This document shows, one piece after another, positions 31,537 through 40,983 of a stretch of 64,000 bases of DNA. Origin of the DNA: JACCXJ01 sp050740695 (GTDB taxonomy: Bacteria > Pseudomonadota > Gammaproteobacteria > JACCXJ01); assembly GCA_050740695.1 (NCBI GenBank), contig JBOIDR010000007.1, positions 5,658-69,657 on the forward strand, read 5' to 3'. The translations under genes and the position numbers were made by a program. Positions within the stretch are counted from its first letter, which is position 1; the number at the start of each line of letters is the position of its first letter. The notes beneath the pieces are model-generated. The model saw only the letters and a list, made by a program, of their open reading frames with translations. It did no database searches and was not told where the DNA came from.

Positions 31537-31565
31537 ATTTTCAACGAATCGTACCGGCCTGTCAA
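31537..31565 (-). promoter_or_regulatory. Probable sigma-70 promoter of the tRNA-tuf transcript
   Basis: On the reverse strand a consensus -35 box TTGACA is followed after 17 bp by GAAAAT, a fair -10 box, which ends 16 bp before the 5' end of tRNA-Tyr. The -35 box overlaps the tsaC stop codon. The spacing gives a leader of about eight or nine bases, typical for tRNA operons. Confidence 0.6.
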
Positions 31566-32143
31566 TGCCCTCCGGCGCCCCCAGGGGCCGAGGCGGGGCG
31601 CAGCACCGCCCCGCTCAGTGCGTCGCGGATCTCGCTGACGGAGCGCGCCCCGCCCACCTCGCCGGGCACGATGTAATCGAGCCCGGTGCGAAAATACCCC
31701 CGGACTCGCGCGGCGCTCGCGGCCGGGACACAGGCGCCGGGATTGGCACTTGTCGAGACCAGCGGGCCCACGCGGCGGCACAACTCCGCGGCCACCGGAT
31801 GCGCGGTGACGCGCACGGCCAGGTCCCGGCGCCCGCCCGTCAGCCGCCTCGACACGCCGGGGCCGGCCGGCAGAACCCAGGTCACCGGGCCCGGCCAGGT
31901 CGCGAGCACGCGCCCCCGCACCTCGGCATCGGGGAAGGTCACGAGCTCGGACAGGTCCTCGTGCGCGCCGGCGATCACGATGAATCCCTTGCAGAGTGGC
32001 CGCCGCTTGAGACGGGCCAGACAGAAGAGCGCCGTCTCGTTCCAGGGATCGCAGCCAATCCCGAAAACCGCCTCGGTCGGATAGGCGATCACCCCGCCGT
32101 TGGCGAGCGCCCGAGCCGCCCGCACCAGGTCCCACCCATGCAC
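31562..32143 (-). CDS. tsaC: Threonylcarbamoyl-AMP synthase, TsaC/YrdC family
   Basis: Encodes 193 residues of the YrdC/Sua5 fold. It makes threonylcarbamoyl-AMP from threonine, bicarbonate and ATP, the first step of t6A37 tRNA modification. The N-terminal GGVIAYPTEAVFGIGCDP with the conserved PTE(A/T)xxG(I/L) segment, KGFIVIAG, and STSANPG are the family motifs. In Pseudomonas the gene is next to dprA; here topA and purE lie between. Its end overlaps the promoter for the tRNA genes. Confidence 0.95.
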   Translation of the reverse strand: MHGWDLVRAARALANGGVIAYPTEAVFGIGCDPWNETALFCLARLKRRPLCKGFIVIAGAHEDLSELVTFPDAEVRGRVLATWPGPVTWVLPAGPGVSRRLTGGRRDLAVRVTAHPVAAELCRRVGPLVSTSANPGACVPAASAARVRGYFRTGLDYIVPGEVGGARSVSEIRDALSGAVLRPASAPGGAGGH

Positions 32144-32172
32144 CCGCCTCTCCTCTATTAGATTAGGCTCGT

Positions 32173-32697
32173 TCAGTCCCTTCCATCCGGGCCGTGGGGG
32201 TAGCGCAGGACGAGCTCGGCGTTCTTGCGCCGGATCGCTTCGGCCATCGCCGCCCGGTCGGCACGCAGGCGCTCCGTCAGCCGTCCATCTGCCAGCGCCA
32301 GGATCTCGGCCGCGAGATACGCGGCGTTCCTGGCGCCGGCTTTCCCGATCGCGACGCAGGCCACCGGCACACCGCCCGGCATCTGCACGGTCGAGAGCAG
32401 GGCATCGAAGCCATTCAGAGGGCCACCCGCCATCGGGACCCCGATCACGGGCTTGACGGTGAGCGCCGCCACCGCGCCCGCGAGGTGTGCGGCCAGGCCG
32501 GCCGCGGCGATGAACACGGCGCAGCCACGGCCATCGGCATCGCGGACATAGGCCTTTGTATCTTCGGGGCTGCGATGGGCCGACAAGACCCGCGCCTCGG
32601 CCCGCACCCCGAGCGCAGAGAGGACCTCGATGGCCGACTCCATGACCGGCAGGTCGGAGTCCGACCCCACCATCACCGCGACGAACGTTTCGGGCAC
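32173..32697 (-). CDS. purE: N5-carboxyaminoimidazole ribonucleotide mutase (class I PurE)
   Basis: Encodes 174 residues. PurE converts N5-CAIR to CAIR in purine biosynthesis. The MVGSDSDLPVM motif, the catalytic-histidine region ARVLSAHRSPE, and GGPLNGFDALLSTVQMPGGVPVA with AIGKAGARNAA are complete. The usual partner purK is not adjacent and not in the window. It lies between topA and tsaC on the leftward strand with short gaps. Confidence 0.97.
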   Translation of the reverse strand: MPETFVAVMVGSDSDLPVMESAIEVLSALGVRAEARVLSAHRSPEDTKAYVRDADGRGCAVFIAAAGLAAHLAGAVAALTVKPVIGVPMAGGPLNGFDALLSTVQMPGGVPVACVAIGKAGARNAAYLAAEILALADGRLTERLRADRAAMAEAIRRKNAELVLRYPHGPDGRD

Positions 32698-32720
32698 CCC
32701 AGCATCCTCACCAGTCGGTA

Positions 32721-35042
32721 CTAGCCGGCCATGAGCGCTGTCGGTGGGTCATCCTGATGCCACGGCTCGGAGAAACGGCAGTTCTTCTGGGCACAAGCGC
32801 GTGTCGCGCCCTTGCTCTTGGTGAGCTTGATGACGGAGATGGGCCAACGGCACTGTGGGCAGGGCAGCGCCACGGGCTCGTTCCAGACGGCATACTGGCA
32901 CCCCGGATAGCCGGAGCAGGAAAAGAACACCTTACCGCGCCGCGACTTGCGTTTGAGCAGGTGGCCCGCATGGCACTCTGGGCATCCCACCCCGGTGTCG
33001 ACCGGCCGCTCCAGGGGCTCGATGAACCGGCATTTGGGATAGGCGCTGCAGCCGATGAAGGGCCCGTAACGCCCGGCCCGCATGAGGAGCGGCGAATGGC
33101 ACTCCGGACAAGTCCGGCCCTCCACGACCTCGGCGGCCGGTGCGGCCTGGGCCTCTGCGTCGACATTGCGCGTGTAATCGCAATCCGGATATCCGGTGCA
33201 GCCGATGAACCGGCCGCGACGCCCGAGGCGGGTCGCGAGCGGCTTTCCACACTTGGGACAGGCCTCTTCCAAGAGTTCCTGGGTGGCGTCCTTGCGGCTC
33301 ACGGTCTCGGCCTTGGTATCGATGAGGCGCTTGAAGTCGGTCCAGAACGCCTGCATCACCGGGGTCCACTCCTTTTCGCCGCGCGAGATGGCATCCAGCT
33401 CGTCCTCGAGACGGGCCGTGAAGCCATAATCCACATAATCGGTGAAATGCTCGGTGAGGAAGCGCTTAACCACGCGCCCGACGTCGGTCGGTTGGAAGCG
33501 CTTGCTCTCCAGGGTCACGTACTCGCGTTGCTGCAGGGTCGAGATGATGGCCGCGTAGGTCGAGGGACGGCCGATCCCGTGCTCTTCCAGGGCCTTGACC
33601 AGCGAGGCTTCGGTGTAGCGCGGCGGCGGCTCGGTGAAGTGCTGGTTGGCCTCGATACGGTCCAGGATCACCCGGTCGCCGACCATCATTGGCGGTAGCA
33701 GGCTGTCGTCCCCCTCCGCGCCCTTGTCGTCCCGGCCTTCCCGGTAGACGGCCATGAAGCCGGGATCGGCGAGCGTAGATCCGGTGGCCCGAAACAGATT
33801 GCCCGGGGCGTTGCCCGGCCCACACGCGAGGTCCACCGCCACCGTAGCGATGGTGGCATCGATCATCTGACAGGCGACGGTGCGCTTCCAGATGAGGTCG
33901 TAGAGCCGCCACTGCTCGACGCTCAATCGAGCCCTCAACTGTTCGGGATGTCGTCCGACCGCGGTCGGTCGGATCGCCTCATGGGCCTCCTGGGCATTCT
34001 TGGCCGTGGTCCGGAAGCGCCGCGGCGCACTCGGGACCTCGCTCGCCCCGTAGCGTATAGCGATGAACGCGCGGATCTCGTTCACGGCCTCGGCGGCCAG
34101 GTTCACGGAATCGGTGCGCATATAGGTGATGAGACCCACGGCCCCTTCGCCGATGTCGATGCCCTCGTAGAGCTTTTGGGCGACGCGCATCGTGCGTTGG
34201 GCCGTGAATGCGAGCTTGCGCGCGCCCTCCTGTTGCAGGGTCGATGTGATGAAGGGCGGGGCAGGCTGGCGCTTGCGCTTTTTCTTTTCGACCTCGGTGA
34301 CCAAAAGCCGACCTTCGGCGACGGACAGCAACCGGTCCCGTACCCGGGCCGCTTCCTCACCGTTCACGATGCTGAACTGCTTCTGCTTCTCTCCTTCGAA
34401 TACCGCGAGCTTGGCGAGGAAGGGCTGCTCCACATGGCGGGCATGGGCCTCGATGGTCCAGTACTCGCGCGTCTCGAAGGCCTCGATCTCCTCCTCGCGC
34501 TCGACGATCATGCGCAGCGCCGGGCTCTGCACCCGGCCCGCGGATAGCCCGCGTCGGATCTTGCGCCACAGGAGCGGCGAGAGGTTGAAACCCACCAGGT
34601 AATCCATGGCCCGCCGCGCCTGCTGGGCATTGACGAGGTCCACGGACAAGGCACGAGGATGGTCCAGGGCCTCGATGATCGCCCGCCGCGTGATCTCGTG
34701 GAACACCACCCGATAGACCGGCTGGTCATCCAGCACCTCGCGCTCGCGCAAGACCTCCGTCACATGCCAGGAGATGGCCTCGCCTTCACGGTCGAGATCG
34801 GTCGCGAGATACAAGGCCTCGGCGGAACGCATGGCGCGGCTGATGGCGTCCACGTGTCTGATGTTCTTGTCGATCAACTCATAGCGCATGGCGAACCCGT
34901 GATCGGTGTCCACCGCCCCCTCCTTGGGCAGGAGATCGCGCACATGCCCGTAGGAGGCGAGCACCTTGTAGCCGGACCCCAGGTAACGGCCGATGGTCCT
35001 GGCCTTGGCGGGGGATTCGACGATCAACAGATTCTTGGCCAT
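32721..35042 (-). CDS. topA: DNA topoisomerase I (type IA)
   Basis: Encodes 773 residues. The N-terminal Toprim domain starts LLIVESPAKARTIGRYL; the active-site tyrosine lies in GLITYMRTDSVNLA at about residue 313. Three C-terminal zinc-ribbon-like four-cysteine units follow (CPKCGKPL...CTGYPDC, CPECHSPL...CSAYPKC, CPECHAGHL...CSGYPGC), then a partial fourth. It relaxes negative supercoils. It is shorter than E. coli TopA (865) mainly in the C-terminal region. Confidence 0.98.
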   Translation of the reverse strand: MAKNLLIVESPAKARTIGRYLGSGYKVLASYGHVRDLLPKEGAVDTDHGFAMRYELIDKNIRHVDAISRAMRSAEALYLATDLDREGEAISWHVTEVLREREVLDDQPVYRVVFHEITRRAIIEALDHPRALSVDLVNAQQARRAMDYLVGFNLSPLLWRKIRRGLSAGRVQSPALRMIVEREEEIEAFETREYWTIEAHARHVEQPFLAKLAVFEGEKQKQFSIVNGEEAARVRDRLLSVAEGRLLVTEVEKKKRKRQPAPPFITSTLQQEGARKLAFTAQRTMRVAQKLYEGIDIGEGAVGLITYMRTDSVNLAAEAVNEIRAFIAIRYGASEVPSAPRRFRTTAKNAQEAHEAIRPTAVGRHPEQLRARLSVEQWRLYDLIWKRTVACQMIDATIATVAVDLACGPGNAPGNLFRATGSTLADPGFMAVYREGRDDKGAEGDDSLLPPMMVGDRVILDRIEANQHFTEPPPRYTEASLVKALEEHGIGRPSTYAAIISTLQQREYVTLESKRFQPTDVGRVVKRFLTEHFTDYVDYGFTARLEDELDAISRGEKEWTPVMQAFWTDFKRLIDTKAETVSRKDATQELLEEACPKCGKPLATRLGRRGRFIGCTGYPDCDYTRNVDAEAQAAPAAEVVEGRTCPECHSPLLMRAGRYGPFIGCSAYPKCRFIEPLERPVDTGVGCPECHAGHLLKRKSRRGKVFFSCSGYPGCQYAVWNEPVALPCPQCRWPISVIKLTKSKGATRACAQKNCRFSEPWHQDDPPTALMAG

Positions 35043-35159
35043 GTAAGACGGGACGATACCGTGGAAGGAAGGGGCGGCGTCTGATGGTTTCTACTCGGCC
35101 CTATGATGGGCCAAAGAGGCGGACGACGAATATCTGCCGTGGCGTCCTCACGGCGCGGC

Positions 35160-36305
35160 TCAGGCCTGCGCCATTCGGACATAGTTCCCGCCCGCCTCGG
35201 CCCGAACATAGCCGCGCAGCTCCAGGATCAAAAGCATGGAGGAAACCACAGGGGCCGTCAATCCGCTCCGCGCGACCAGGAGGTCGATCGGAGCCGGATC
35301 GTGCCCGAGGCAATCGATCAGGCGCCGATAGTCCTCATCCAGCCAATCGGGCTCGAAGCCCATGGCCACCTGCTGCGATGGAGGGCCTCCGGCCCGCTCG
35401 GCCGCCATGACCGGCTGCGGCACGGAGCGGTGCATGGGGATCAATTCCTCGAGGATGTCCTCGAGCGTCTCGACGAGCTTGGCGCCATCCCGGATCAGGG
35501 CGTGGCAACCCCGCGCTAGCGGGCTCTTGATCGACCCCGGGACCGCCAGGACCGCACGTCCCTGTTCCATGGCATGGCGGGCCGTGATGAGCGACCCGCT
35601 CCGGTGCGCGGCCTCGATCACCAGCGTCCCGAGCGACAGTCCGCTGATGATGCGGTTGCGCCTCGGGAAGTTCTGGGCGATGGGCGGCGTCCCGAGCGGG
35701 AGCTCCGTGATCAGGGCCCCGAGAGCGGCGATCTCCTGCGCCAGCTCGCGATGGCGTAGCGGATAGACGCAGTCGAGCCCGCTGCCGGCCACCGCCACGG
35801 TCGGACCGGGGCCGGACAGCGCCCCACGGTGGGCCGCGGCGTCGATCCCGAGCGCCAGCCCACTCGTGATGCAGAGCCCGGACTGCACCAAGGCACGGCT
35901 GAACTCGTAGGCGAGCTCCATCCCCGCCTGGCTGGCATTGCGGCTTCCCACGATCGCCAGCTGGGGATTCGACAGGACGCGGCGATCGCCGTGGACGAAG
36001 ACGAGCGGCGGCGGATCCGGGATCTCGCGCAGGAGCGGGGGATAATCGGGGTCCGGGAGCAGGAGGACATGGTGAGCGGGCTCATCGGTCCAGCGCCGGG
36101 CAGCGTCGACGACCGCCCAGTCCGGGGCACGCAGATAGGCGATGGCCTTGCCGTCGAGCCCCGCTGCGGCGAGCTCATCCGGCGCCGCGTCCAGCACCGC
36201 CTCTGCACTCCCGAAGCGGCCGTACAAGGATCTGAAGGTACGTGCCGCCACGCCCGGCGCCCGATGCAGCGCCAGCCAGCAGGATCGCTCGTCACGGCCC
36301 TTCAT
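35160..36305 (-). CDS. dprA: DNA-processing protein DprA (Smf)
   Basis: Encodes 381 residues from MKGRDERSCWLALHRAPGV at 36305. The SAM-like N-terminal region is followed by the Rossmann domain with AIVGSRNASQAGMELAYEFS, GLALGIDAAAHRGAL and FPRRNRIISGLS, all typical of DprA, and a C-terminal winged-helix-like DML1 domain. DprA loads RecA on incoming single-stranded DNA. It follows the LysM gene and the order dprA-lysM | def-fmt-rsmB is standard for gammaproteobacteria. Confidence 0.96.
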   Translation of the reverse strand: MKGRDERSCWLALHRAPGVAARTFRSLYGRFGSAEAVLDAAPDELAAAGLDGKAIAYLRAPDWAVVDAARRWTDEPAHHVLLLPDPDYPPLLREIPDPPPLVFVHGDRRVLSNPQLAIVGSRNASQAGMELAYEFSRALVQSGLCITSGLALGIDAAAHRGALSGPGPTVAVAGSGLDCVYPLRHRELAQEIAALGALITELPLGTPPIAQNFPRRNRIISGLSLGTLVIEAAHRSGSLITARHAMEQGRAVLAVPGSIKSPLARGCHALIRDGAKLVETLEDILEELIPMHRSVPQPVMAAERAGGPPSQQVAMGFEPDWLDEDYRRLIDCLGHDPAPIDLLVARSGLTAPVVSSMLLILELRGYVRAEAGGNYVRMAQA

Positions 36306-36429
36306 GGTGGGCCGCCTGAAAACTCGGCACTTGGCTTCAAGAATGGCGCCCACAAGTGGGAAGAGCGCCCACAAGGGGCGCCCCTACGCGACGTCATGGG
36401 GCGGGCCGCCTTGAACCCTGGGCACCGCC

Positions 36430-37545
36430 TCAGGGGTTGGTCACGCCGTCATAGAGATGCACCGGATGCGTCGCCGCCATGACCAGGGCGTAGCTCACCC
36501 TCGGGAAGGTCCGGAACACCATGAGATCGGCGATGCGTTCGGAGGGTAGCTCCACGAGATCACCCCGGCTGCTCGACACCTTGGCGCTCAGCGGATCACG
36601 GACCAGGAGCCCGCTCTGCAAGACGGATAGGACGTGTCCAGGCTCGAGGCCCGCACGCTCGCCACGGTTCAGAACCACCACCTGATTCGGACCGACCTGC
36701 GAGATCGCGTCCATGACCGAGATGACGCTGCCGGCCACCGGTCTCGGCGGGGCGTGGGGCACGAACTCCGGGTACACCGCCCCGGTCAAGGGCAACAGCC
36801 GGTCGCCGGACAGGACCTCGCGGTTCGATCGGGTGATGACGGCGGTGGCCGGGTCGCCGGCGCGTTCCAAAACGGCGTCGGCGACGTGCAAGGCCTCATA
36901 GCCCAAGGCGCCCCCCTCGGCACCGACGCAGTTTTCGGTATACCTCAGCGAAACGGGTTCCAGGGTCGCGTAACGGGTGTTCTCGTCGCGCTGCGCGGGC
37001 GGATCGCGGTACACCTCGCCACACCGTACCACCGTGTACTGGGCACCGGGCTCGGCCGGGGGCAGCCCGCGGATGTAGACGCGGTTCGCCTGCGCCGGGG
37101 TCAGGTGCTCGTCCTGGCTCGAGACCACATAGGGCGCGCCCGCCAGGTCCTCCGGACCCACGACACGCGGCTGGATCAGGAACGGCCAGATGGCGTCCAG
37201 GGGGATGGGGGGCACCACCCGATCGTGCTCGGACGCGCGGACGGACGGCGACAGCTTGACACGCCGGGAGTGGCGGGAGTAAAGCCTCGGACGCCCTCCC
37301 TCCATGCCGACCCACAGTACATCGCCGACAGAGATCCTATGCGGGTTCTTGACCTGCGGGTTCTGCTGCCACACCTCGGGCCACAGCCACGGCCGGTGCA
37401 GGAAGGTCGAAGCGATGTCCCACAGGGTATCACCCTGTTTGATGACGTAACGCGTCGGGTGACCTGGCTTCAGATCGGCGACCTCGGCCGCGGCACCGTG
37501 CACGAACACCGTAGCCAACAAGACTTGAAGTAGTTTTCTCAACAT
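36430..37545 (-). CDS. Secreted LysM-domain protein
   Basis: Encodes 371 residues with a signal peptide (about residues 1-20, cleavage after AAA) and a LysM domain at about residues 30-80 (YVIKQGDTLWDIASTFL, WPEVWQQNPQVKNPHRI), which binds peptidoglycan. The C-terminal two-thirds is a beta-rich region conserved among gammaproteobacterial proteins encoded beside def and dprA. Role unknown; probably cell-envelope attached. Confidence 0.9.
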   Translation of the reverse strand: MLRKLLQVLLATVFVHGAAAEVADLKPGHPTRYVIKQGDTLWDIASTFLHRPWLWPEVWQQNPQVKNPHRISVGDVLWVGMEGGRPRLYSRHSRRVKLSPSVRASEHDRVVPPIPLDAIWPFLIQPRVVGPEDLAGAPYVVSSQDEHLTPAQANRVYIRGLPPAEPGAQYTVVRCGEVYRDPPAQRDENTRYATLEPVSLRYTENCVGAEGGALGYEALHVADAVLERAGDPATAVITRSNREVLSGDRLLPLTGAVYPEFVPHAPPRPVAGSVISVMDAISQVGPNQVVVLNRGERAGLEPGHVLSVLQSGLLVRDPLSAKVSSSRGDLVELPSERIADLMVFRTFPRVSYALVMAATHPVHLYDGVTNP

Positions 37546-37722
37546 GGCCGTCTATTCGAGCTCTCTCAGGCGATCTGTCTCAGGCCGAGTAAAGCACGTA
37601 GCTAATGGTCGGACCTACTTGAAGCTTAGTCGGGACCCGGGAGAAAATACACCGGAGGCGATCGCCGGCCCGCCATCCGCATGTGCTATTCTGGTGGTGC
37701 TCGCCCCGCCTCCCGTTTGACG
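37546..37722. promoter_or_regulatory. Divergent promoter region between lysM and def
   Basis: This 177-bp space lies between genes read outward in both directions, so it must hold promoters for both. On the def side a candidate is TTGAAG near 37619, then GAAAAT 18 bp later. Boxes for the LysM side were not identified. Confidence 0.35.
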
Positions 37723-38226
37723 ATGGCCATTCTGCAGGTCCTTTACCATCCCGATCCGCGGCTCCGGATCAAAGCCGCCCCCGTCGCGATAGTCGACGAC
37801 GAGGTCCGGCGTCTGGCCGCGGACATGCTGGAGACCATGTATGCCGCGCCCGGCATCGGGCTGGCCGCTACCCAGGTCAATGTCCACCGCCGTCTCCTGG
37901 TGGTCGATGTCTCGGAGACCCACGACCAACCACTGTGCCTCATCAACCCAACTCTGCTCCAGAAGGAGGGGGTCGAACGCATGGAAGAAGGCTGCCTGTC
38001 GGTCCCAGGGGTCTTCGAGGAGGTGGAGCGGGCCGAACGCATCCGCGTCCGCTTCCAGGACCTCGAAGGCCATACCGTGGAGCAAGATGCCGACGCCCTG
38101 CTCGCCGTGTGCGTCCAGCACGAGATGGACCATCTAGAGGGCAAGCTGTTTCTGGACTACCTCTCGCCCTTGAAGCGCGGCCGCATCACCAAAAAGCTGA
38201 CGAAGGCCCAGAAACAGGCCCTGTGA
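37723..38226 (+). CDS. def: Peptide deformylase
   Basis: Encodes 167 residues from MAILQVLYHPDPRLR. All three metal-site motifs are present: GIGLAATQ (residues 44-51), EGCLS with Cys91, and HEMDH with His133, Glu134 and His137. It removes the formyl group from nascent proteins and is paired with fmt, which adds it. The ATG at 37723 gives the canonical start; 14 more in-frame codons upstream are not supported. Confidence 0.98.
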   Translation: MAILQVLYHPDPRLRIKAAPVAIVDDEVRRLAADMLETMYAAPGIGLAATQVNVHRRLLVVDVSETHDQPLCLINPTLLQKEGVERMEEGCLSVPGVFEEVERAERIRVRFQDLEGHTVEQDADALLAVCVQHEMDHLEGKLFLDYLSPLKRGRITKKLTKAQKQAL

Positions 38227-38290
38227 AGTGGCCGGCAGATCGGTGCCGTCGCCCGGTAGGTCCCGGTAACTCCGGGTAAATAAAGCAATA

Positions 38291-39220
38291 TTGGCGCGCA
38301 TCGTCTTCGCCGGCACGCCGGCCTTCGCGGCGACCGTCCTCGGCGGCCTCATCGAGGACCGTGACGCGGCGATCGTGGCGGTCTACACCCGCCCGGACCG
38401 CCCGGCTGGCCGCGGTCTTAAGCTCGCCGAGAGCCCCGTCAAGATTCTGGCGGAGGCCGCGGGGCTCATGGTGCGCGACCCCCCGTCACTCAAGACCCTC
38501 TCCGAACAAGACGCTCTCGCGAGGCTCGCCCCCGATCTGATGATCGTGGTGGGCTACGGCCAGATCCTGCCGCAAGCGGTCCTCGACATCCCGGTGCTGG
38601 GCTGTATCAACGTCCATGCCTCGCTTCTCCCCCGCTGGCGAGGTGCCGCGCCCATCGCTGCCGCCATCCTCGCGGGTGACCCGGAAACCGGGGTCACCCT
38701 CATGCGCATGAGGGTGGGTCTGGACACCGGACCCATCCTCTACCAGATACGCTGCCCCATCACGGACGGCGACACGGCCGGCGATCTCCATGAGCGGCTG
38801 GCGGACCTCGGGAAGCAGGCGCTTGCCGAGGCCCTCCCGGCGGTGCTCGCGGGCCACATCGACGAACGGCCCCAGGAGCAACCCCTGGCGACCTATGCCC
38901 CGAAGATCGAACGCGCGCAAGCGCGCCTGGACTGGCGCCGGCCGGCCGTGGAGCTGGCACGCCGCGTACGCGCCTTCAATCCCCGTCCCGTGGCCTTCGG
39001 CGAGGTGGTCGGGATCGAGCTCCGGGTCTTCGAGGCCATAGCCGTGCACACCCCGACGGAGCGCCCCCCCGGTTCGGTCCGGGCCTCCGGCGATGGACTG
39101 GATGTAGCCACCTCCGTGGGTCTCTTGCGGCTCCTGCGCGTCCAGGCGCCCGGCCGCCGCCCCTTGAGCGCCGCCGAGTTCCTGCGCGGCCACCCCGAGA
39201 TCGCCCGTGCTTATAATTAG
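38291..39220 (+). CDS. fmt: Methionyl-tRNA formyltransferase
   Basis: Encodes 309 residues. The sequence ARIVFAGTPAFAATVL begins directly after a TTG codon at 38291, which must be the start since no ATG or GTG allows the family N-terminus. The formyltransferase motif INVHASLLPRWRGAAPI, with the catalytic Asn/His region, and the C-terminal OB-like domain are present. It formylates Met-tRNAfMet with 10-formyl-THF. It follows def by 64 bp. Confidence 0.97.
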   Translation: MARIVFAGTPAFAATVLGGLIEDRDAAIVAVYTRPDRPAGRGLKLAESPVKILAEAAGLMVRDPPSLKTLSEQDALARLAPDLMIVVGYGQILPQAVLDIPVLGCINVHASLLPRWRGAAPIAAAILAGDPETGVTLMRMRVGLDTGPILYQIRCPITDGDTAGDLHERLADLGKQALAEALPAVLAGHIDERPQEQPLATYAPKIERAQARLDWRRPAVELARRVRAFNPRPVAFGEVVGIELRVFEAIAVHTPTERPPGSVRASGDGLDVATSVGLLRLLRVQAPGRRPLSAAEFLRGHPEIARAYN

Positions 39221-39306
39221 CCGATATGTCTCACCGGCACCCCACTGCGGCCGCCGATCCGCTCGGTCCGGTGCCTCGGCACCCTCGCGACGGCCGGTGA
39301 TGAGAG

Positions 39307-40629
39307 ATGCGGCCTAGGGATGGTTCGGAGCCACGCGCCATGGCCGCGCGCGTCCTGGCGGCCGTGATGGCGGACGGGCGGTCCCTGTCCGCGTCCTTGC
39401 CGGGGCATCTTGCGACCCTGTCCGATCCCAAGGACCGGGCCCTGGCACAGGAGATCTGCTACGGCGTCCTGCGCTGGCTGCCCCGCCTCGATTTCTGGCT
39501 CCGCCGGCTCCTCACCCGCCCGATGGAGCGGCAGGACCCCATCGTCGTAGCCCTCTTGCTCGCGGGGCTTTATCAGGCCGGCGGCTGGCTGCGCGTGCCC
39601 CCACACGCCGCCGTGGCGGCCACCGCCGAGGCGTGTCGGCGCCTGAAAAAACCCTGGGCGGTCCCGCTCGTCAATGCGGTCCTGCGGCGCTTCCTCGCCA
39701 CGCGCGAGGCATGGACCCAGAGCACCGCCCCCGAAAGCGCACGTTTCGCGCACCCCGAGTGGCTCCTGTGCGCGTTTCGAACGGCCTGGCCCAGCGACTG
39801 GGAGGCCATCGCGACGGCAAACAACCAGCCCCCGCCGATGGCGATCCGGGTCAACTCGAGGCGTGCCACCCGCGATGCCTACCTGGCCGAGTTGCGCGAC
39901 GCCGGGATCCCCGCCACCCCCGCGCCCCATGCCGATGGGGGGCTTTTGCTGGCGAGCCCGATGGAGGCGACGGCGCTGCCCGGTTTCGGAACGGGGGCCG
40001 CCTCCGTGCAGGACGCGGCTGGCCAGCTTGCGGCGCCGCTGCTCGACGTTCGGGCCGGTCACCACGTCCTCGACGCCTGCGCGGCGCCCGGCGGCAAGGC
40101 GGCGCATCTCCTCGAGATCTCACCCGGAGCCCACCTCGTGGCGGTGGACAAAGACCCCGGCCGATTGGTGTACGTATCGAGCACCCTGGAACGGCTCGGG
40201 CTGCAAGCGCGGGTCATGAACGGTGATGCGACCGATCCCAGTACCTTCTGGAACGGCCATCTCTTCGACCGCGTGCTCGTAGACGCCCCCTGCTCGGGGA
40301 CCGGGGTCATACGCCGCCATCCCGATATCAAGTTCCTGCGTCGGCCATCGGACATCGCGCGCATGGCGCACGAGCAGTCCCGGTTGCTGGAAGTCCTGTG
40401 GCCGCTCCTCGCCCCCAAAGGTAAGCTCCTGTACGTCACCTGCTCCATCCTTCCTGCGGAAAATGCGCATCGCATCGATGCCTTTCTGGGCGCCCACCGG
40501 GACGCCCGGCTGGTGCCCATCGAGGCAGCCTGGGGCCGTGATACCAGCGCGGGCCGGCAGATCCTCCCGGGCGAGGACGGGATGGACGGGTTCTTTTACG
40601 CCTTGCTCGAAAGGGCCGAGGGCGTTTAG
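39307..40629 (+). CDS. rsmB: 16S rRNA m5C967 methyltransferase RsmB
   Basis: Encodes 440 residues. An N-terminal NusB-like helical domain is followed by the methyltransferase domain with motif I DACAAPGGKAAHLLE, motif IV VLVDAPCSGTGVIRRHPD, and motif VI LYVTCSIL; the two catalytic cysteines (PCS and TCS) are both present. An ATG at 39340 is an alternative start. It completes the def-fmt-rsmB set; trkA, often next, is absent. Confidence 0.96.
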   Translation: MRPRDGSEPRAMAARVLAAVMADGRSLSASLPGHLATLSDPKDRALAQEICYGVLRWLPRLDFWLRRLLTRPMERQDPIVVALLLAGLYQAGGWLRVPPHAAVAATAEACRRLKKPWAVPLVNAVLRRFLATREAWTQSTAPESARFAHPEWLLCAFRTAWPSDWEAIATANNQPPPMAIRVNSRRATRDAYLAELRDAGIPATPAPHADGGLLLASPMEATALPGFGTGAASVQDAAGQLAAPLLDVRAGHHVLDACAAPGGKAAHLLEISPGAHLVAVDKDPGRLVYVSSTLERLGLQARVMNGDATDPSTFWNGHLFDRVLVDAPCSGTGVIRRHPDIKFLRRPSDIARMAHEQSRLLEVLWPLLAPKGKLLYVTCSILPAENAHRIDAFLGAHRDARLVPIEAAWGRDTSAGRQILPGEDGMDGFFYALLERAEGV

Positions 40630-40983
40630 CCCGAAGCGGCGTCTCGCCGCGGCCAGCCCGAACGCACTCTTCCCTCCCCGGTCTAGGGCCACCGAACTAC
40701 CGGCCGACCCGTCCGACGCAACAGTACCTGTTGCAAAGACCCGTTGAATTTCCTATCCTTTAACCACAAGGTCCACAGGGCGAAGCTGTGGGTATGTAGA
40801 TAAATAACATCCCTGCCCACCAGAGCGCTACAATTATTTCGAACCCGGGAAACGAACTGGCCGCCTGCGCCATAAGTTCTTTACATATCAGCTGCTTACG
40901 TCTCACACGTGCCCTCTTGCACCCACGGATTCCGCGGAGGAGCCACTAAATGCCGACAGCTAGATTCTCGGATCATATTTTCC
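40630..40983. other. Intergenic region after rsmB
   Basis: This 354-bp space holds no supported gene. It is less GC-rich after about 40740 and marks the change from core genes to the accessory block. A well-placed GGAGGAG precedes an ATG at 40950 that opens only a short frame, out of phase with the methyltransferase that follows. Confidence 0.6.
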